Part shown: positions 1-10,601 of the stretch, one piece after another
Position numbering within the stretch: position 1 is the stretch's first letter
How the letters are laid out: the number at the start of each line of letters is the position of its first letter
Position numbers and translations under genes: made by a program
Origin: an uncultured Ectothiorhodospiraceae bacterium
GTDB lineage: Bacteria; Pseudomonadota; Gammaproteobacteria; Nevskiales; Oceanococcaceae
NCBI GenBank assembly: GCA_937141935.1
Contig: CAKZQS010000042.1
Location: 1-64,000, forward strand
Reading direction: 5' to 3'
Length of the DNA stretch: 64,000 bases
Notes under the pieces: model-generated
What the model was told of the DNA's origin: nothing
The model's input: the letters and a program-made list of their open reading frames with translations, nothing else
The model's database searches: none

Positions 1-480
1 CTCGCGCGGCGGGCGGCCCGCGCCCGGCCCGCGCCGGCCCGGCGGCTCGCCATCGCCCGCGGCCTCCGGCGCCCGAGGGCGCGGTTCACCCTCGCGGCGG
101 GGCGCGCCATCGCGATCCGCGCGTTCGCCATAGCCGCGCGGCCCGCCGGGGCCCATGCCGCCGTGGGCTTGCTCGCCGCCCGGTGCCGGCCCGCTGCCCG
201 GTGCCGGCCCGCCGCGCTCGCGTGGCCCGCGGGCGCGTGGCAGCGGCAGGTGCATCTGTGGCCAGCGGTAGGCCTCCCGCAGCACGCCGCGCCAGTCGCC
301 GCCTTGCGCATAGGCCTGCTGCAGTTCGGCGCCCAGGGCGCGCGCGGCCTCGTCGCGGCTCGCCTGCTGGTAGTCGCGAAAGCTGCTTTGGGTCAGCGAC
401 TGCAACAGCAGCAGCGCCAGCAAGGCCACGCCGCCGACGGTCAGCCCGCTGATCAAAAACAGCTTGGTGCGCAGGTTCAT
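1..480 (-). CDS. Membrane sensor protein, probably histidine kinase N-terminus (partial)
   Basis: This reading frame starts at position 480 and is still open at the window edge, so only about 160 residues are visible. Residues 1-8 are a short positive stretch (MNLRTKLF), followed by one membrane helix at about 7-27 (LFLISGLTVGGVALLALLLL). The next part contains GGDWRGVL, similar to the sensor region after the first membrane helix of BaeS/CpxA-type histidine kinases. From about residue 75 it becomes a long Gly/Pro/Arg-rich low-complexity stretch. The kinase core would lie outside the window, so the assignment rests on the N-terminal pattern only. It is divergent from the gene at 610. Other single-pass sensors or chemoreceptors remain possible. 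Confidence 0.5.
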   Translation of the reverse strand, partial: MNLRTKLFLISGLTVGGVALLALLLLQSLTQSSFRDYQQASRDEAARALGAELQQAYAQGGDWRGVLREAYRWPQMHLPLPRARGPRERGGPAPGSGPAPGGEQAHGGMGPGGPRGYGERADRDGAPRREGEPRPRAPEAAGDGEPPGRRGPGAGRPPRE

Positions 481-609
481 GGCGGCAGCTTAGCGGCCGC
501 AACTGCGATTCCACAGGCTCCACAACCAATCTCCACATTGCCTCCAGATTCGCTCCCTAAGCTGGACCCCGACACTTGAGGACAGGCCCACGACGGCCGG
601 GAGTGAGGA

Positions 610-852
610 ATGCACCAGGAAATCTTTTTGCCGCCGCATGCGTTTGCCGCCCTGCTGGAGGCGACCGCCCAGGCCTGGGCCGAGGCCGAGCCCGAGCCGA
701 CGCTGCCCTACCTGCCGGCCATCGACGAGCACACCCCGCCGCCGCGGCCGCGGCGCCGGCCCCAGGCGCTGCGCGTCAGCGCCGCGGTGAAGGCCTGCGT
801 GCCCAAGGAGCACCCGCTGCACGCCCACCTGATGATTGCCGAGGCGGCCTGA
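610..852 (+). CDS. Small protein of unknown function (80 aa)
   Basis: I do not recognise this 80-residue protein. It starts with ATG after a good ribosome binding site (GTGAGGA, about 3 nt upstream). It has an acidic N-terminal half, a short Pro/Arg-rich linker (PPPRPRRRP) and a more conserved-looking C-terminus with VKACVPKEHPLHAHL. There is no signal peptide or membrane helix. Its stop codon overlaps the ATG of the next gene (TGATG), so the two are probably translated together. No function can be assigned. Confidence 0.5.
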   Translation: MHQEIFLPPHAFAALLEATAQAWAEAEPEPTLPYLPAIDEHTPPPRPRRRPQALRVSAAVKACVPKEHPLHAHLMIAEAA

Positions 853-1205
853 TGAGCCGGCGCGTCGCCGCGGTGCTGGTGGCGATGGGTGGCACTCTCA
901 TTGCCGGCACCGGAATCGGCATGGGCAGCGCCATCGCCTGCCCCGGCCCCTCGGCCGGGGGCGCCGGCGCCGACTCGACGGCGCCGCAGCTGGCACGGGC
1001 GACCGCGGGCCCACCGCCGCTGGCGCTGGCGGCCTGCAGCGGCCGCGCCGTCGAGCAGGAATGCACGACCACCGGGCGGCACGGCGAGGCCTTATCGGGC
1101 TACTGCCGCGCGGTGCCGGAGCAGCTGTTGGCCTGCGTGCCCAGCGGGCGCCATGGGCGTCGGGGCGCCGGCCCGAAGGGTCACGCGGAGCGGGGCGGCG
1201 GTTAG
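852..1205 (+). CDS. Small exported protein of unknown function (117 aa)
   Basis: The ATG overlaps the stop codon of the preceding gene, which supports this start and translational coupling. Residues 1-29 form a signal peptide or membrane anchor (MSRRVAAVLVAMGG, then a Gly/Ala/Ile-rich stretch). The mature part is Ala/Gly-rich with five cysteines in all, including one right at the end of the hydrophobic stretch. The C-terminus is basic and Gly-rich. The cysteines suggest an oxidised periplasmic protein, but no family was recognised. Confidence 0.45.
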   Translation: MSRRVAAVLVAMGGTLIAGTGIGMGSAIACPGPSAGGAGADSTAPQLARATAGPPPLALAACSGRAVEQECTTTGRHGEALSGYCRAVPEQLLACVPSGRHGRRGAGPKGHAERGGG

Positions 1206-1246
1206 GCACTGAGCGGCGGCGGCACGGAGCGCGCCCGTGCCAGGCC

Positions 1247-2818
1247 TCAGGGCCGGATGATCAGCCCGCCGCCCTCGTCCTCTTCGTCGGCCTCGGCCTC
1301 GCCCTCGGCGGCGGCCCGCACCAGCGCGCCGGATTCGTCGCGCGTTTCCAGGTGCACCGGGTAGCTCCACAGGCTTTGCAGGTGGTCGAGCACGGCGTTG
1401 ACCTCCTGGCTCAGCGGGCGGCCGCGCCGCTGGTAATGGGTCAGCGTCAGGCTGCGGTCGCCGCGCAGGTCGAAGTCGGTGACCTGGATGTCCGGCACCA
1501 TCGATTCGCGGGCGTACTGCCGCGCCAGCAGCGTGCGCAGCCGGCGGTAGCCCTCCTCGTTGTGGATGGCGTCGATCGACACGAACTCCGGGTCGTCGCT
1601 GTGATCGGCCACCGCGAACAGGTGCAGCTCGCGAATCAGCCGCGGCGACAGGAACTGGGCGATGAAGGATTCGTCCTTGAACTGGCGCATGGCGAAGTCC
1701 AGCACGCGCTGCCAGTCGCCACCGGCGATGTCGGGGAAGAAATGCCGGTCCTCGCGGGTGGGCTCCTCACAGATGCGCCGCAGTTCACGGAACATGCCAA
1801 AGCCCAGCGCATAGGGGTTGATGCCGGAGTAGCCGGGGTGGTCAAAGCCGGGCTGGAAGACCACGTTGGTATGGCTGGCCAGAATCTCCATCAGGCAGCC
1901 ATCGGCCACCTGGCCCTCGTCGTAGAGGGCGTTGAGCAGGGTGTAGTGCCAGAAGCTGGCCCAGCCCTCGTTCATCACCTTGGTCTGGCCCTGCGGGTAG
2001 AAATACTGCGCCAGCTTGCGCACGATGCGGATCAGCTCGCGCTGCCAGGGCTCCAGCGCCGGCGCGTGCTTCTCGATGAAATACAGCAGGTTCTCCTGCG
2101 GCTCTTCGGGGACGCGACGGCCGCGGCGCGCGCGTTCGGGCACCTCGCGCTGGCGCCGCGCGGGCAGCGTGCGCCAGATGTCGTCGAAGTTTTTCCAGTC
2201 GTGCTGCGCGCGCTCGGCCAGGCGCTGGGCCTCGGCCTCGGCCGACAGCGGCCGCGGGTGGTGGTACCGGTCCACGCCGTGGTGCATCAGCGCATGCGCG
2301 GCATCCAGGATGGCCTCGACGGCCTGCGGGCCGTGGCGGTCTTCGCACTCCAGCACATAGCGCCGGGCGAAGACCATGTAGTCGATGATGGCGTCGGCCT
2401 GGGTCCACTGCCGGAAGAGGTAATTGCCCTTGAAGAAGCTGTTGTGGCCATAGGCCGCATGGGCAATAACCAGCGCCTGCATCGCCAGCGTGTTTTCCTC
2501 CATCAGGTAGCTGATGCAGGGGTTGGAGTTGATGACGATCTCGTAGGCCAGCCCGGCATGGCCGCGCTTGTAGGCCTGCTCGTGGCGGATGAAGGCCTTG
2601 CCAAAGCTCCAGTGCGGGTAGTGGATCGGCAGGCCCAGCGAGGCATAGGCGTCGAGCATCTGCTCGGAGGCGATGACCTCGATCTGGTTGGGGTACACAT
2701 CCAGGCCAAAGCGGTTGCAGGCCGTTTCGCGCACGGCCAGGTCGATCTGCTCCAGGCGCGGGAAGGTCCAGTCGGAGCCGGCAATCAGCGGCTCGCCGGG
2801 GGCTTTGCGGGCACTCAT
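1247..2818 (-). CDS. SpoVR family protein (YcgB-like)
   Basis: This 523-residue protein belongs to the SpoVR/YcgB family: it opens with the typical DWTFPRLEQIDLAVRE region and contains the conserved HYPHWSFGKAF and EIVINSNPCISYLMEENT blocks. E. coli YcgB is of similar length. The family is linked to stationary-phase and nutrient-stress physiology, and in Bacillus to spore cortex formation, but its biochemical role is not established. The ATG overlaps the stop codon of the YeaH gene (ATGA), so the two form an operon with YeaH first. The C-terminus is acidic (EADEEDEGGG). Confidence 0.93.
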   Translation of the reverse strand: MSARKAPGEPLIAGSDWTFPRLEQIDLAVRETACNRFGLDVYPNQIEVIASEQMLDAYASLGLPIHYPHWSFGKAFIRHEQAYKRGHAGLAYEIVINSNPCISYLMEENTLAMQALVIAHAAYGHNSFFKGNYLFRQWTQADAIIDYMVFARRYVLECEDRHGPQAVEAILDAAHALMHHGVDRYHHPRPLSAEAEAQRLAERAQHDWKNFDDIWRTLPARRQREVPERARRGRRVPEEPQENLLYFIEKHAPALEPWQRELIRIVRKLAQYFYPQGQTKVMNEGWASFWHYTLLNALYDEGQVADGCLMEILASHTNVVFQPGFDHPGYSGINPYALGFGMFRELRRICEEPTREDRHFFPDIAGGDWQRVLDFAMRQFKDESFIAQFLSPRLIRELHLFAVADHSDDPEFVSIDAIHNEEGYRRLRTLLARQYARESMVPDIQVTDFDLRGDRSLTLTHYQRRGRPLSQEVNAVLDHLQSLWSYPVHLETRDESGALVRAAAEGEAEADEEDEGGGLIIRP

Positions 2819-4041
2819 GCCTGCGCCTTGCCGGTCTCGCGTGCGAACAGGGTCCGCAGCACCGGGTAGATCTCGTTGCGGTGGCAGGCCTGGGCCATCG
2901 CGAAGGCCGGGTGGCTGATGCGCGCATAGGCGCCGGCCAGCGCGCTGGTGCGGCCGGAGGCATTGCCGACCTCCAGGTAGGCGAAATAGCGCAGGCGCGG
3001 CAGCAGCGCCTCCAGCGCGGCGCGGCTTTTCTCGATGTCGGCGCCAAAGGCATCGCCATCGCTGGCCTGCGCGGCGTACAGGTTCCAGCCGTCGCTGTAG
3101 CGCTCCTCGATGACTTCGCTCAAGAGCTTGAGCGCCGAATAGACCACCGTGCCGCCGGACTTGCGGTCGTGGAAGAAGGTGTCCTCGTCGACCTCCTCGG
3201 CATCCGAGGTGTGGCGGATGAACACGATCTCGACGGCCTCGTATTTGCGACTCAGGAACAGGTAGAGCAGCGTGAAGAAACGCTTGGCCAGATCCTTGCG
3301 CTGCTCGTCCATCGAGGCCGACACGTCCATCAGGCAGAACATCACGGCCCGGGTCACCGGCTCGGGGCGCATGGCCTTGTTGACGAAGCGCAGGTCGAAA
3401 TCGTCGACCCAGGGCACGGCCGCCAGGCGCCGCTCCAGCACCTCGATCTCGGCCTGCGGCGCGCCGGCCTCGCGCGCCTCGGCCAGCGCGCGCTCCAGCG
3501 GGGCCTTCAATGCGATGCGCCGCGCCAGCGCATTGCGCAGCGAGCGCAGTACGGCCAGGTTCGAGGGCGTGCCGGAGGTGGTGTAGCCGGCCCGCCGCGG
3601 GCGCAGCTCGGTAAGTTGGCCCACCTGGGTGCGGGCCAGGCGCGGCAGCTCGAGGTCGTCGAAGAAGAGCTGCATGAACTCCTCGCGCGACAGTGTGAAC
3701 AGGAATTCATCCATGCTCTCGCCGCCTTCGCCGGGCTCGCCCTCGCCATCCCCCTGGCCCTGCTCGCGCGGCCGCGGCAGCTTGTCGCCGGCCTGAAACT
3801 CGCGGTTGCCGGGGTGCACGATCTCGCGATCGCCGCCCTGACCAAAGGAGAACTGCGGCTCGCCGATGTCGCGCGAGGGCAGCCGCACCTTGGCGCCGCG
3901 CTCGAAGTCGCGGATGCGCCGCTGGCTGACCACCTCGTCCAGCGAACGGCGGATCTGCGCCTTGTAGCGGCGCAGAAAGCGGGCGCGGTTGGCCGTGCTT
4001 TTGTGCCGGTCGTTCAGGCGCCGGTCGATGAAGATGCTCAT
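2815..4041 (-). CDS. YeaH/DUF444 family VWA-domain protein
   Basis: This 408-residue protein matches the YeaH (DUF444) family. The start at 4041 gives the conserved N-terminus MSIFIDRRLNDRHKS; the frame continues upstream but without family similarity. Residues of roughly 60-115 are charged and Gly-rich. The C-terminal half has a von Willebrand A-like fold with the MIDAS-type motif DVSASMDEQRKDLAKRFF, expected to bind a divalent metal. In enterobacteria yeaH is co-expressed with the kinase gene yeaG (PrkA) under stress and nitrogen starvation. Here the PrkA gene lies upstream on the same strand, 369 nt away, and SpoVR is fused translationally downstream by a 4-nt overlap. Confidence 0.93.
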   Translation of the reverse strand: MSIFIDRRLNDRHKSTANRARFLRRYKAQIRRSLDEVVSQRRIRDFERGAKVRLPSRDIGEPQFSFGQGGDREIVHPGNREFQAGDKLPRPREQGQGDGEGEPGEGGESMDEFLFTLSREEFMQLFFDDLELPRLARTQVGQLTELRPRRAGYTTSGTPSNLAVLRSLRNALARRIALKAPLERALAEAREAGAPQAEIEVLERRLAAVPWVDDFDLRFVNKAMRPEPVTRAVMFCLMDVSASMDEQRKDLAKRFFTLLYLFLSRKYEAVEIVFIRHTSDAEEVDEDTFFHDRKSGGTVVYSALKLLSEVIEERYSDGWNLYAAQASDGDAFGADIEKSRAALEALLPRLRYFAYLEVGNASGRTSALAGAYARISHPAFAMAQACHRNEIYPVLRTLFARETGKAQA

Positions 4042-4113
4042 GCCGCCCCCCCAATCATTCGCGACCGCGCGGGAGAGGCGGCAGGCAGAGCGAATCGGAC
4101 CATTGGCGCGCGG

Positions 4114-4290
4114 GCGCCGGGTGCTGGGCCGGGGAACACGGTCGCGCGTGCTTCGTCCGTCCTCCGGGGCTTTTCGACGCGGCGTCCTGCCGCGACGAAA
4201 AGGGGCGGGCATCCATGCCCACCCCCCTGCGGGCCTAATCCTCCGGCCGGCCGCGCGCTCCCTACAGTTCCCCAACCCAGCACCCGGCGC
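4114..4290. repeat. Nested inverted-repeat element between YeaH and PrkA genes
   Basis: The 369-nt gap 4042-4410 holds no credible gene but is highly structured. Two 24-nt arms at 4114-4137 and 4267-4290 are inverted copies matching at 22 of 24 positions (GCGCCGGGTGCTGGG at the outer ends). Inside them, CTTTTCGACGCGG (4170-4182) pairs with CCGCGACGAAAAG (4190-4202) apart from one mismatch, and GGGCAT at 4207-4212 pairs with ATGCCC at 4215-4220. The layout fits either a folded RNA in the YeaH leader or a small non-autonomous mobile element. I see nothing recognisable in the rest of the gap. Confidence 0.7.
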
Positions 4291-4410
4291 GGACACCGCA
4301 GTGCGCGTTGGACGGCGCGGGCGCCCGTTGAGGGGCCTGCCTTGCGGGCCGCCAGCTCCGGGTGGGGGTCGTGCCCCTGTTGCTCATCCCTGAACATGCT
4401 GGGGCCGCCT

Positions 4411-6333
4411 TCAGGAGGACTTGCGAACGCGCAGGTACCACTCGCAGAGCAGGCGCACCTGCTTTTCGGTGTAGCCCTTCTCGACCATGCGGGCCACGAA
4501 GCTTTCGTGCTTGCTGGCCTCGTCGGCCGTGGCCTTGGCGTTGAAGGAGATCACCGGCAGCAGCTCCTCGGTGGAGCTGAACATCTTCTTCTCGATCACC
4601 TCGCGCAGCTTTTCGTAGCTGGTCCAGTGCGGGTTGCGGCCCTCGTTGTTGGCCCGGGCCCGCAGCACGAAGTTGACGATCTCGTTGCGGAAATCCTTGG
4701 GGTTGGCAATGCCGGCGGGCTTTTCGATCTTCTCCAGCTCCTCGTTGAGCTGCTTGCGGTCGAAGATGGCGCCGGTATCCGGGTCGCGGTAGTCCTCGTC
4801 CTGGATCCAGTAGTCGGCGAAGGTGACGTAGCGGTCGAAGATGTTCTGGCCGTACTCGGAGTAGCTCTCCAGGTAGGCGGTCTGGATCTCCTTGCCGATG
4901 AACTCGGCGTATTTATTGGCCAGGTGGCCCTTGATGTAGTCCAGCCACTGGCGCTGGGTGTCCTCGGGCAGGTGCTCACGCAGGATGCGCTGCTCGAGGA
5001 TGTACATCAGGTGCACCGGGTTGGCGGCCACCTCTTCGGGGTCGTAATTGAAGGTGGCCGAGAGCACCTTGAAGGCGAAGCGGGTGGAGGAGCCGCTCAT
5101 GCCCTCGTCGACCCCGGCAAAGTCGCGGTATTCCTGAATCGACTTGGCCGAGGGCTCGGTGTCCTTGAGGTTTTCGCCGTCGTAGACCCGCATCTTGGTC
5201 ACGATGGCCGAGTTCTCGGGCTCCTGCAGTCGGGTCAGCACGCTCCACTGCGCCAGCATGTTCAGCGTGCCGGGGGCGCAGGGCGCCTCGGCCAGCGAGC
5301 TTTGCCGCAGCAGCTTGGCGTAGATCTTCTCCTCCTCGGAGACGCGCAGGCAGTAGGGCACCTTGACGATGTAGACGCGGTCCAGGAAAGCCTCGTTGTG
5401 GCGGTTGTTGCGAAAGCTCTGCCACTCCGATTCGTTGCTGTGCGCCAGCACCACGCCCTGGAAGGGGATGGCGCCCAGGCCCTCGGTGCCCTTGTAGTTG
5501 CCTTCCTGGGTGGCCGTCAGCAGCGGATGCAGCATCTTGATCGGCGCCTTGAACATCTCCACGAACTCGAGCAGGCCCTGGTTGGCCAGGCACAGCCCGC
5601 CGGAGTAGGCATAGGCGTCGGGGTCGTGCTGCGCATGCTGCTCCAGCTTGCGGATGTCGACCTTGCCGACCAGCGCGGAGATGTCCTGGTTGTTCTCGTC
5701 GCCGGGCTCGGTCTTGGCGATGGCCACCTGGCGCAGCACGCTGGGCTGCAGGCGCACCACCTTGAACTGCGACAGATCGCCGCCGTATTCGTCCAGCCGC
5801 TTCACCGCCCAGGGCGAGGCGATGCCGCCGAGCACCCGCGCGGGGATGCCGTATTCCTCATACAGCGCCGGCCCGTCGCGCTCGGGGTGGAACAGGCCCA
5901 GCGGCGATTCGTTGATCGGCGAGCCCTGCAGCGCATAGACCGGGTGCAGCTCCATCAGGGCCTTGAGCCGCTCGGCCAGCGAGCTTTTGCCGCCGCCCAC
6001 CGGGCCCAGCAGGTACAGGATCTGCTTGCGCTCCTCCAGGCCCTGCGCGGCGTGGCGGAAGTAGGCCACGATCTGCTCGATGACATCTTCCAGCCCGTAA
6101 AACTCGGCAAAGGCCGGGTAGCGGCGGATCACGCGGTTGGAGAAGATGCGCGACAGCCGCGGCTCGTGGCGGGTGTCGACGCTTTGCGGCTCGCCGATGG
6201 CCGCCAGCATGCGTTCGGCCGGGGTGGCCCAGGCCAGCGGGTCCTCGCGGCACAGGGCGAGGTAGTCCTCCAGGGACATTTCCTCTTCCTGGCGGGACTG
6301 GAACTGTTCGCGATAGCTGGCGAGCAATGACAT
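4411..6333 (-). CDS. prkA: PrkA family serine protein kinase (YeaG-like)
   Basis: This 640-residue protein matches PrkA/YeaG in length and sequence. The start at 6333 follows a strong ribosome binding site (AAGGAG, about 8 nt upstream) and gives [12 protein letters not shown]. The N-terminal two thirds are an AAA-type PrkA domain with the Walker A motif [19 protein letters not shown] near residue 105. The C-terminal part carries the PrkA kinase-like domain. The family phosphorylates serine in cytoplasmic proteins and supports stress and stationary-phase adaptation. YeaH and SpoVR genes follow on the same strand, the usual partners. It is divergent from groES. Confidence 0.94.
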   Translation of the reverse strand: MSLLASYREQFQSRQEEEMSLEDYLALCREDPLAWATPAERMLAAIGEPQSVDTRHEPRLSRIFSNRVIRRYPAFAEFYGLEDVIEQIVAYFRHAAQGLEERKQILYLLGPVGGGKSSLAERLKALMELHPVYALQGSPINESPLGLFHPERDGPALYEEYGIPARVLGGIASPWAVKRLDEYGGDLSQFKVVRLQPSVLRQVAIAKTEPGDENNQDISALVGKVDIRKLEQHAQHDPDAYAYSGGLCLANQGLLEFVEMFKAPIKMLHPLLTATQEGNYKGTEGLGAIPFQGVVLAHSNESEWQSFRNNRHNEAFLDRVYIVKVPYCLRVSEEEKIYAKLLRQSSLAEAPCAPGTLNMLAQWSVLTRLQEPENSAIVTKMRVYDGENLKDTEPSAKSIQEYRDFAGVDEGMSGSSTRFAFKVLSATFNYDPEEVAANPVHLMYILEQRILREHLPEDTQRQWLDYIKGHLANKYAEFIGKEIQTAYLESYSEYGQNIFDRYVTFADYWIQDEDYRDPDTGAIFDRKQLNEELEKIEKPAGIANPKDFRNEIVNFVLRARANNEGRNPHWTSYEKLREVIEKKMFSSTEELLPVISFNAKATADEASKHESFVARMVEKGYTEKQVRLLCEWYLRVRKSS

Positions 6334-6473
6334 TGCGCGGTCTCCTTGCTTGTAGTGGCCCGGCCCGCGGCATCCCGCCGCCGGCGGTGTATGGCTATGA
6401 CAGCAGCGAGCAAGGGACGTGCCGCGCTGGCGGCAAAAAATTGGCCCCGATCGCAAAAAAAATTGCCCGGCCT

Positions 6474-6501
6474 CTTGAAAGGTCCCCCCATGTCCCCAAC
6501 C
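6474..6501 (+). promoter_or_regulatory. Candidate sigma-32 heat-shock promoter of groES-groEL
   Basis: CTTGAAA at 6474-6480 is a perfect sigma-32 -35 element, followed after 13 nt by CCCCAACCT from 6494, close to the CCCCATNT -10 consensus. It lies about 110 nt upstream of groES and ends right where the CIRCE operator begins. Confidence 0.65.
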
Positions 6502-6528
6502 TTGGCACTCGCAACCGGGGAGTGCCAA
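6502..6528 (+). promoter_or_regulatory. CIRCE operator (HrcA binding site)
   Basis: TTGGCACTC at 6502-6510 and GAGTGCCAA at 6520-6528 are perfect 9-nt inverted repeats with a 9-nt spacer, the exact CIRCE layout; the usual outer TTA/TAA is TTG/CAA here. HrcA repressor binds CIRCE in front of groESL operons. No hrcA gene lies in this window. Confidence 0.92.
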
Positions 6529-6612
6529 AGCTCGCCGGCCGTACCTGTGGTCCGCGTCGCATCGCGACGGGGGCCTTGGATGCTTTCGATTCAATCATTG
6601 GGAGATCAAACA

Positions 6613-6900
6613 ATGAGCCTGCGTCCTCTGCACGATCGCGTGATCGTCAAGCGCCTGGAAGAAGAAACGACTTCGCCCGGCGGCATCGTTATTCCGGATA
6701 CCGCGGCCGAAAAGCCCTCGCGTGGCGAGATCGTCGCTGTCGGCACCGGCAAGCAGCTCGACGACGGCAAGGTCCGCGAGCTGGCCGTGAAGGCTGGTGA
6801 CACCGTGCTCTTCGGCAAGTACTCCGGCACCGAGGTCAAGGTGGATGGCCAGGAACTGCTGGTGATGCGCGAAGACGACATCATGGCGGTCGTTGAATAA
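6613..6900 (+). CDS. groES: Co-chaperonin GroES
   Basis: This 95-residue protein is GroES: it begins [14 protein letters not shown] and carries the mobile-loop region [14 protein letters not shown] and the C-terminal strand [15 protein letters not shown]. It forms the heptameric lid of the GroEL folding chamber in the cytoplasm. A GGGAG ribosome binding site lies about 8 nt before the ATG. It is the first gene of the operon under the sigma-32-like promoter and CIRCE, with groEL downstream after an unusually long 204-nt gap. Confidence 0.98.
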   Translation: MSLRPLHDRVIVKRLEEETTSPGGIVIPDTAAEKPSRGEIVAVGTGKQLDDGKVRELAVKAGDTVLFGKYSGTEVKVDGQELLVMREDDIMAVVE

Positions 6901-6973
6901 AGCGGGCCGCCGCTCGGGCCGGCCACGCGCCGGCGCGGGCTGAAAGCCGCCGCTTCTTCGTTGGCTCGCTGGA

Positions 6974-6990
6974 CCATAGCGCTGCTATGG
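6974..6990. other. Perfect palindrome in the groES-groEL spacer
   Basis: CCATAGC (6974-6980) and GCTATGG (6984-6990) form a perfect 7-bp hairpin with a 3-nt loop in the 204-nt groES-groEL spacer. There is no T-tract after it, so it is not a standard terminator. It may be an RNA processing or stability element. Confidence 0.5.
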
Positions 6991-7101
6991 CCTGCGCTCG
7001 CCGCCTCGAATCGACGACTTTCCGCTCCGCGCCGATCACGCGTCCGACCCGACCGCCGACCCGTCGGGTCCGCATTTTTAGATTTTCAGAAGAAGGATTG
7101 A

Positions 7102-8742
<1,641 letters not shown>

Positions 8743-8800
8743 AGCCGCGCGTCACCGTTGCGGTGACCGCAGGGGCTGCCACGCCCCAAGCTGCCAAGGG

Positions 8801-8832
8801 CCCCGGTGAGGCAACTCACCGGGGCTTTTTTT
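8801..8832 (+). terminator. Rho-independent terminator of groESL
   Basis: CCCCGGTGAG (8801-8810) pairs perfectly with CTCACCGGGG (8815-8824) over a GCAA tetraloop and is followed by a run of seven T after one C. Confidence 0.95.
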
Positions 8833-8914
8833 GTGGCCGGCGGGCAGGGGCTGTCACCGGCGCTTTGCACCGGCCCGGTATCATCCGCGGCCAGATATCG
8901 CGCAAGGGAGCGCC

Positions 8915-9793
8915 ATGCTCGTCCACCCGGGCTTTGACCCCGTCGCCCTGTCGCTGGGGCCGCTGCAGATTCACTGGTACGGCCTGTCCTACCTCGCCGG
9001 CTTTTACCTGGCCTGGTGGCTGGCGGTGCGCCGCACCCGGCTGGCGCATGTGGCCCGCCAGGGCTGGAACCGCGACCAGGTGGGCGATCTGGTCTTTTAT
9101 ACGGTGCTTGGCGTCATTGCTGGCGGCCGCATTGGCTATGTGCTCTTTTACAACTTCGAGCGCTTCGCGGCCGACCCCATCTACCTGGTGCAGGTGTGGA
9201 AGGGGGGCATGAGTTTTCACGGCGGCCTGCTGGGCGTGCTGGTGGCCATGGCCTTTTTTGCCCGCAAGCATCGCTACCACTGGTGGCAGGTCACCGACTT
9301 TCTGGCCGTCGTGGTGCCCGCGGGGCTGCTGACCGGCCGACTGGGCAACTTCATCAATGCCGAGCTCTATGGCCGCGTGACCGACATGCCCTGGGGCATG
9401 GTCTTCCCGCAGGCCGGCCCGGAGCCGCGCCACCCCTCGCAGCTGTACGAGGCGGCGCTGGAGGGCGTGGTGATGCTGCTCGTGCTGCACTGGTTCGCGG
9501 CCAAGCCGCGGCCGATGATGGCGACCTCGGGGTTGTTCCTGTTGCTGTACGGCAGCTTTCGCACATTCGTGGAGTTCTTCCGCACGCCGGACGCGCACAT
9601 CGGCTTTCTGGCCTTCGACTGGCTGACGATGGGCATGCTGCTCAGCGCGCCGATGATTGTGGCCGGTGCGCTGATCATGTTGCTGGCCTACCGCCGCAAC
9701 CAGCTGCCGCCCGATGCCGCGGCGGCGGTGCCGGAAAAGTCGGCCAAGTCGGCCAAGTCGGCCAAGCGCGCCCAGCGCGCGAAGGGGGCTTGA
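8915..9793 (+). CDS. lgt: Prolipoprotein diacylglyceryl transferase
   Basis: This 292-residue inner-membrane enzyme transfers diacylglycerol from phosphatidylglycerol to the lipobox cysteine of prelipoproteins, the first step of lipoprotein maturation. It shows the family motifs [18 protein letters not shown] (essential His) and [14 protein letters not shown], and about seven membrane helices. The ATG at 8915 is chosen because AAGGGAG lies 5 nt upstream and [11 protein letters not shown] fits the family start. The C-terminus has an extra Lys/Ala-rich tail made by a small tandem repeat. thyA follows after 1 nt, so the two are co-transcribed. Several lipoprotein substrates are encoded in this window. 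Confidence 0.97.
   Translation: MLVHPGFDPVALSLGPLQIHWYGLSYLAGFYLAWWLAVRRTRLAHVARQGWNRDQVGDLVFYTVLGVIAGGRIGYVLFYNFERFAADPIYLVQVWKGGMSFHGGLLGVLVAMAFFARKHRYHWWQVTDFLAVVVPAGLLTGRLGNFINAELYGRVTDMPWGMVFPQAGPEPRHPSQLYEAALEGVVMLLVLHWFAAKPRPMMATSGLFLLLYGSFRTFVEFFRTPDAHIGFLAFDWLTMGMLLSAPMIVAGALIMLLAYRRNQLPPDAAAAVPEKSAKSAKSAKRAQRAKGA
9737..9763 (+). repeat. Three tandem 9-nt repeats in lgt
   Basis: AAGTCGGCC occurs three times in a row and encodes KSA-KSA-KSA in the basic C-terminal tail of Lgt. This is a coding microsatellite that could vary in length between strains. Confidence 0.85.
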
Positions 9794-9794
9794 G

Positions 9795-10586
9795 ATGCGC
9801 GCCTACCTGGACCTGATGCAGAAGGTGCTGGACGAGGGCAGCGACAAGGCCGACCGCACCGGTACCGGCACGCGCTCGATCTTCGGCGCGCAGATGCGCT
9901 TTGATCTGGGCGCCGGCTTCCCGCTCGTCACCACCAAAAAGCTGCACCTGCGCTCGATCATCCACGAGCTGCTGTGGTTTTTGTCGGGCGACACCAACAT
10001 CGCGTATTTGAAGGCCAACGGCGTCTCGATCTGGGACGAGTGGGCCGACGAGAACGGCAACCTCGGCCCCGTGTACGGTAGCCAGTGGCGCAGCTGGCCC
10101 GATTACAACGGCGGCCAGATCGATCAGATCGAGGCCCTGCTGGACGGGCTGCGCCACAACCCCGACTCGCGCCGGCATATCGTTTCGGCCTGGAACGTGG
10201 GGCTGGTCGAGCAGATGGCGCTGCCGCCCTGCCACCTGCTGTTCCAGTTCTACGTGGCCGACGGGCGGCTGTCCTGCCAGCTGTACCAGCGCTCCTGCGA
10301 TCTGTTTTTGGGCGTGCCCTTCAACATCGCCAGCTACGCGCTGCTGACCCACATGGTGGCGCAACAGGTCGACCTGGCGCCGGGCGACTTTGTCTGGACC
10401 GGCGGCGATGTGCACCTGTACAGCAACCACCTTGAGCAGGCGCGCACGCAGCTGGCGCGCGAGCCACGCCCCTTGCCGCGGCTGCTGCTGAACAAGGCGC
10501 CCGACCTCTACAGCTACCGCTTCGAGGACATCGCCATCGAGGGCTACGACCCGCACCCGCATATCAAGGCGCCGGTGGCGGTTTAG
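9795..10586 (+). CDS. thyA: Thymidylate synthase
   Basis: This 263-residue enzyme makes dTMP from dUMP with methylene-tetrahydrofolate. It has the family start [15 protein letters not shown], the phosphate-binding Arg in [12 protein letters not shown], the FLSGDTNI and [16 protein letters not shown] blocks, the catalytic cysteine in [12 protein letters not shown] and the C-terminal PHIKAPVAV. The length equals that of E. coli ThyA to within one residue. It follows lgt directly, as in many gammaproteobacteria, and converges on the lipoprotein gene at 10602. Confidence 0.98.
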   Translation: MRAYLDLMQKVLDEGSDKADRTGTGTRSIFGAQMRFDLGAGFPLVTTKKLHLRSIIHELLWFLSGDTNIAYLKANGVSIWDEWADENGNLGPVYGSQWRSWPDYNGGQIDQIEALLDGLRHNPDSRRHIVSAWNVGLVEQMALPPCHLLFQFYVADGRLSCQLYQRSCDLFLGVPFNIASYALLTHMVAQQVDLAPGDFVWTGGDVHLYSNHLEQARTQLAREPRPLPRLLLNKAPDLYSYRFEDIAIEGYDPHPHIKAPVAV

Positions 10587-10601
10587 GGCGGACCCGCAGG
10601 C

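Noticed and set aside
2881-6330. Long plus-strand open frame opposite YeaH and PrkA
   Set aside because: It mirrors well-supported minus-strand genes, has no family similarity and is explained by high GC with few stop codons.
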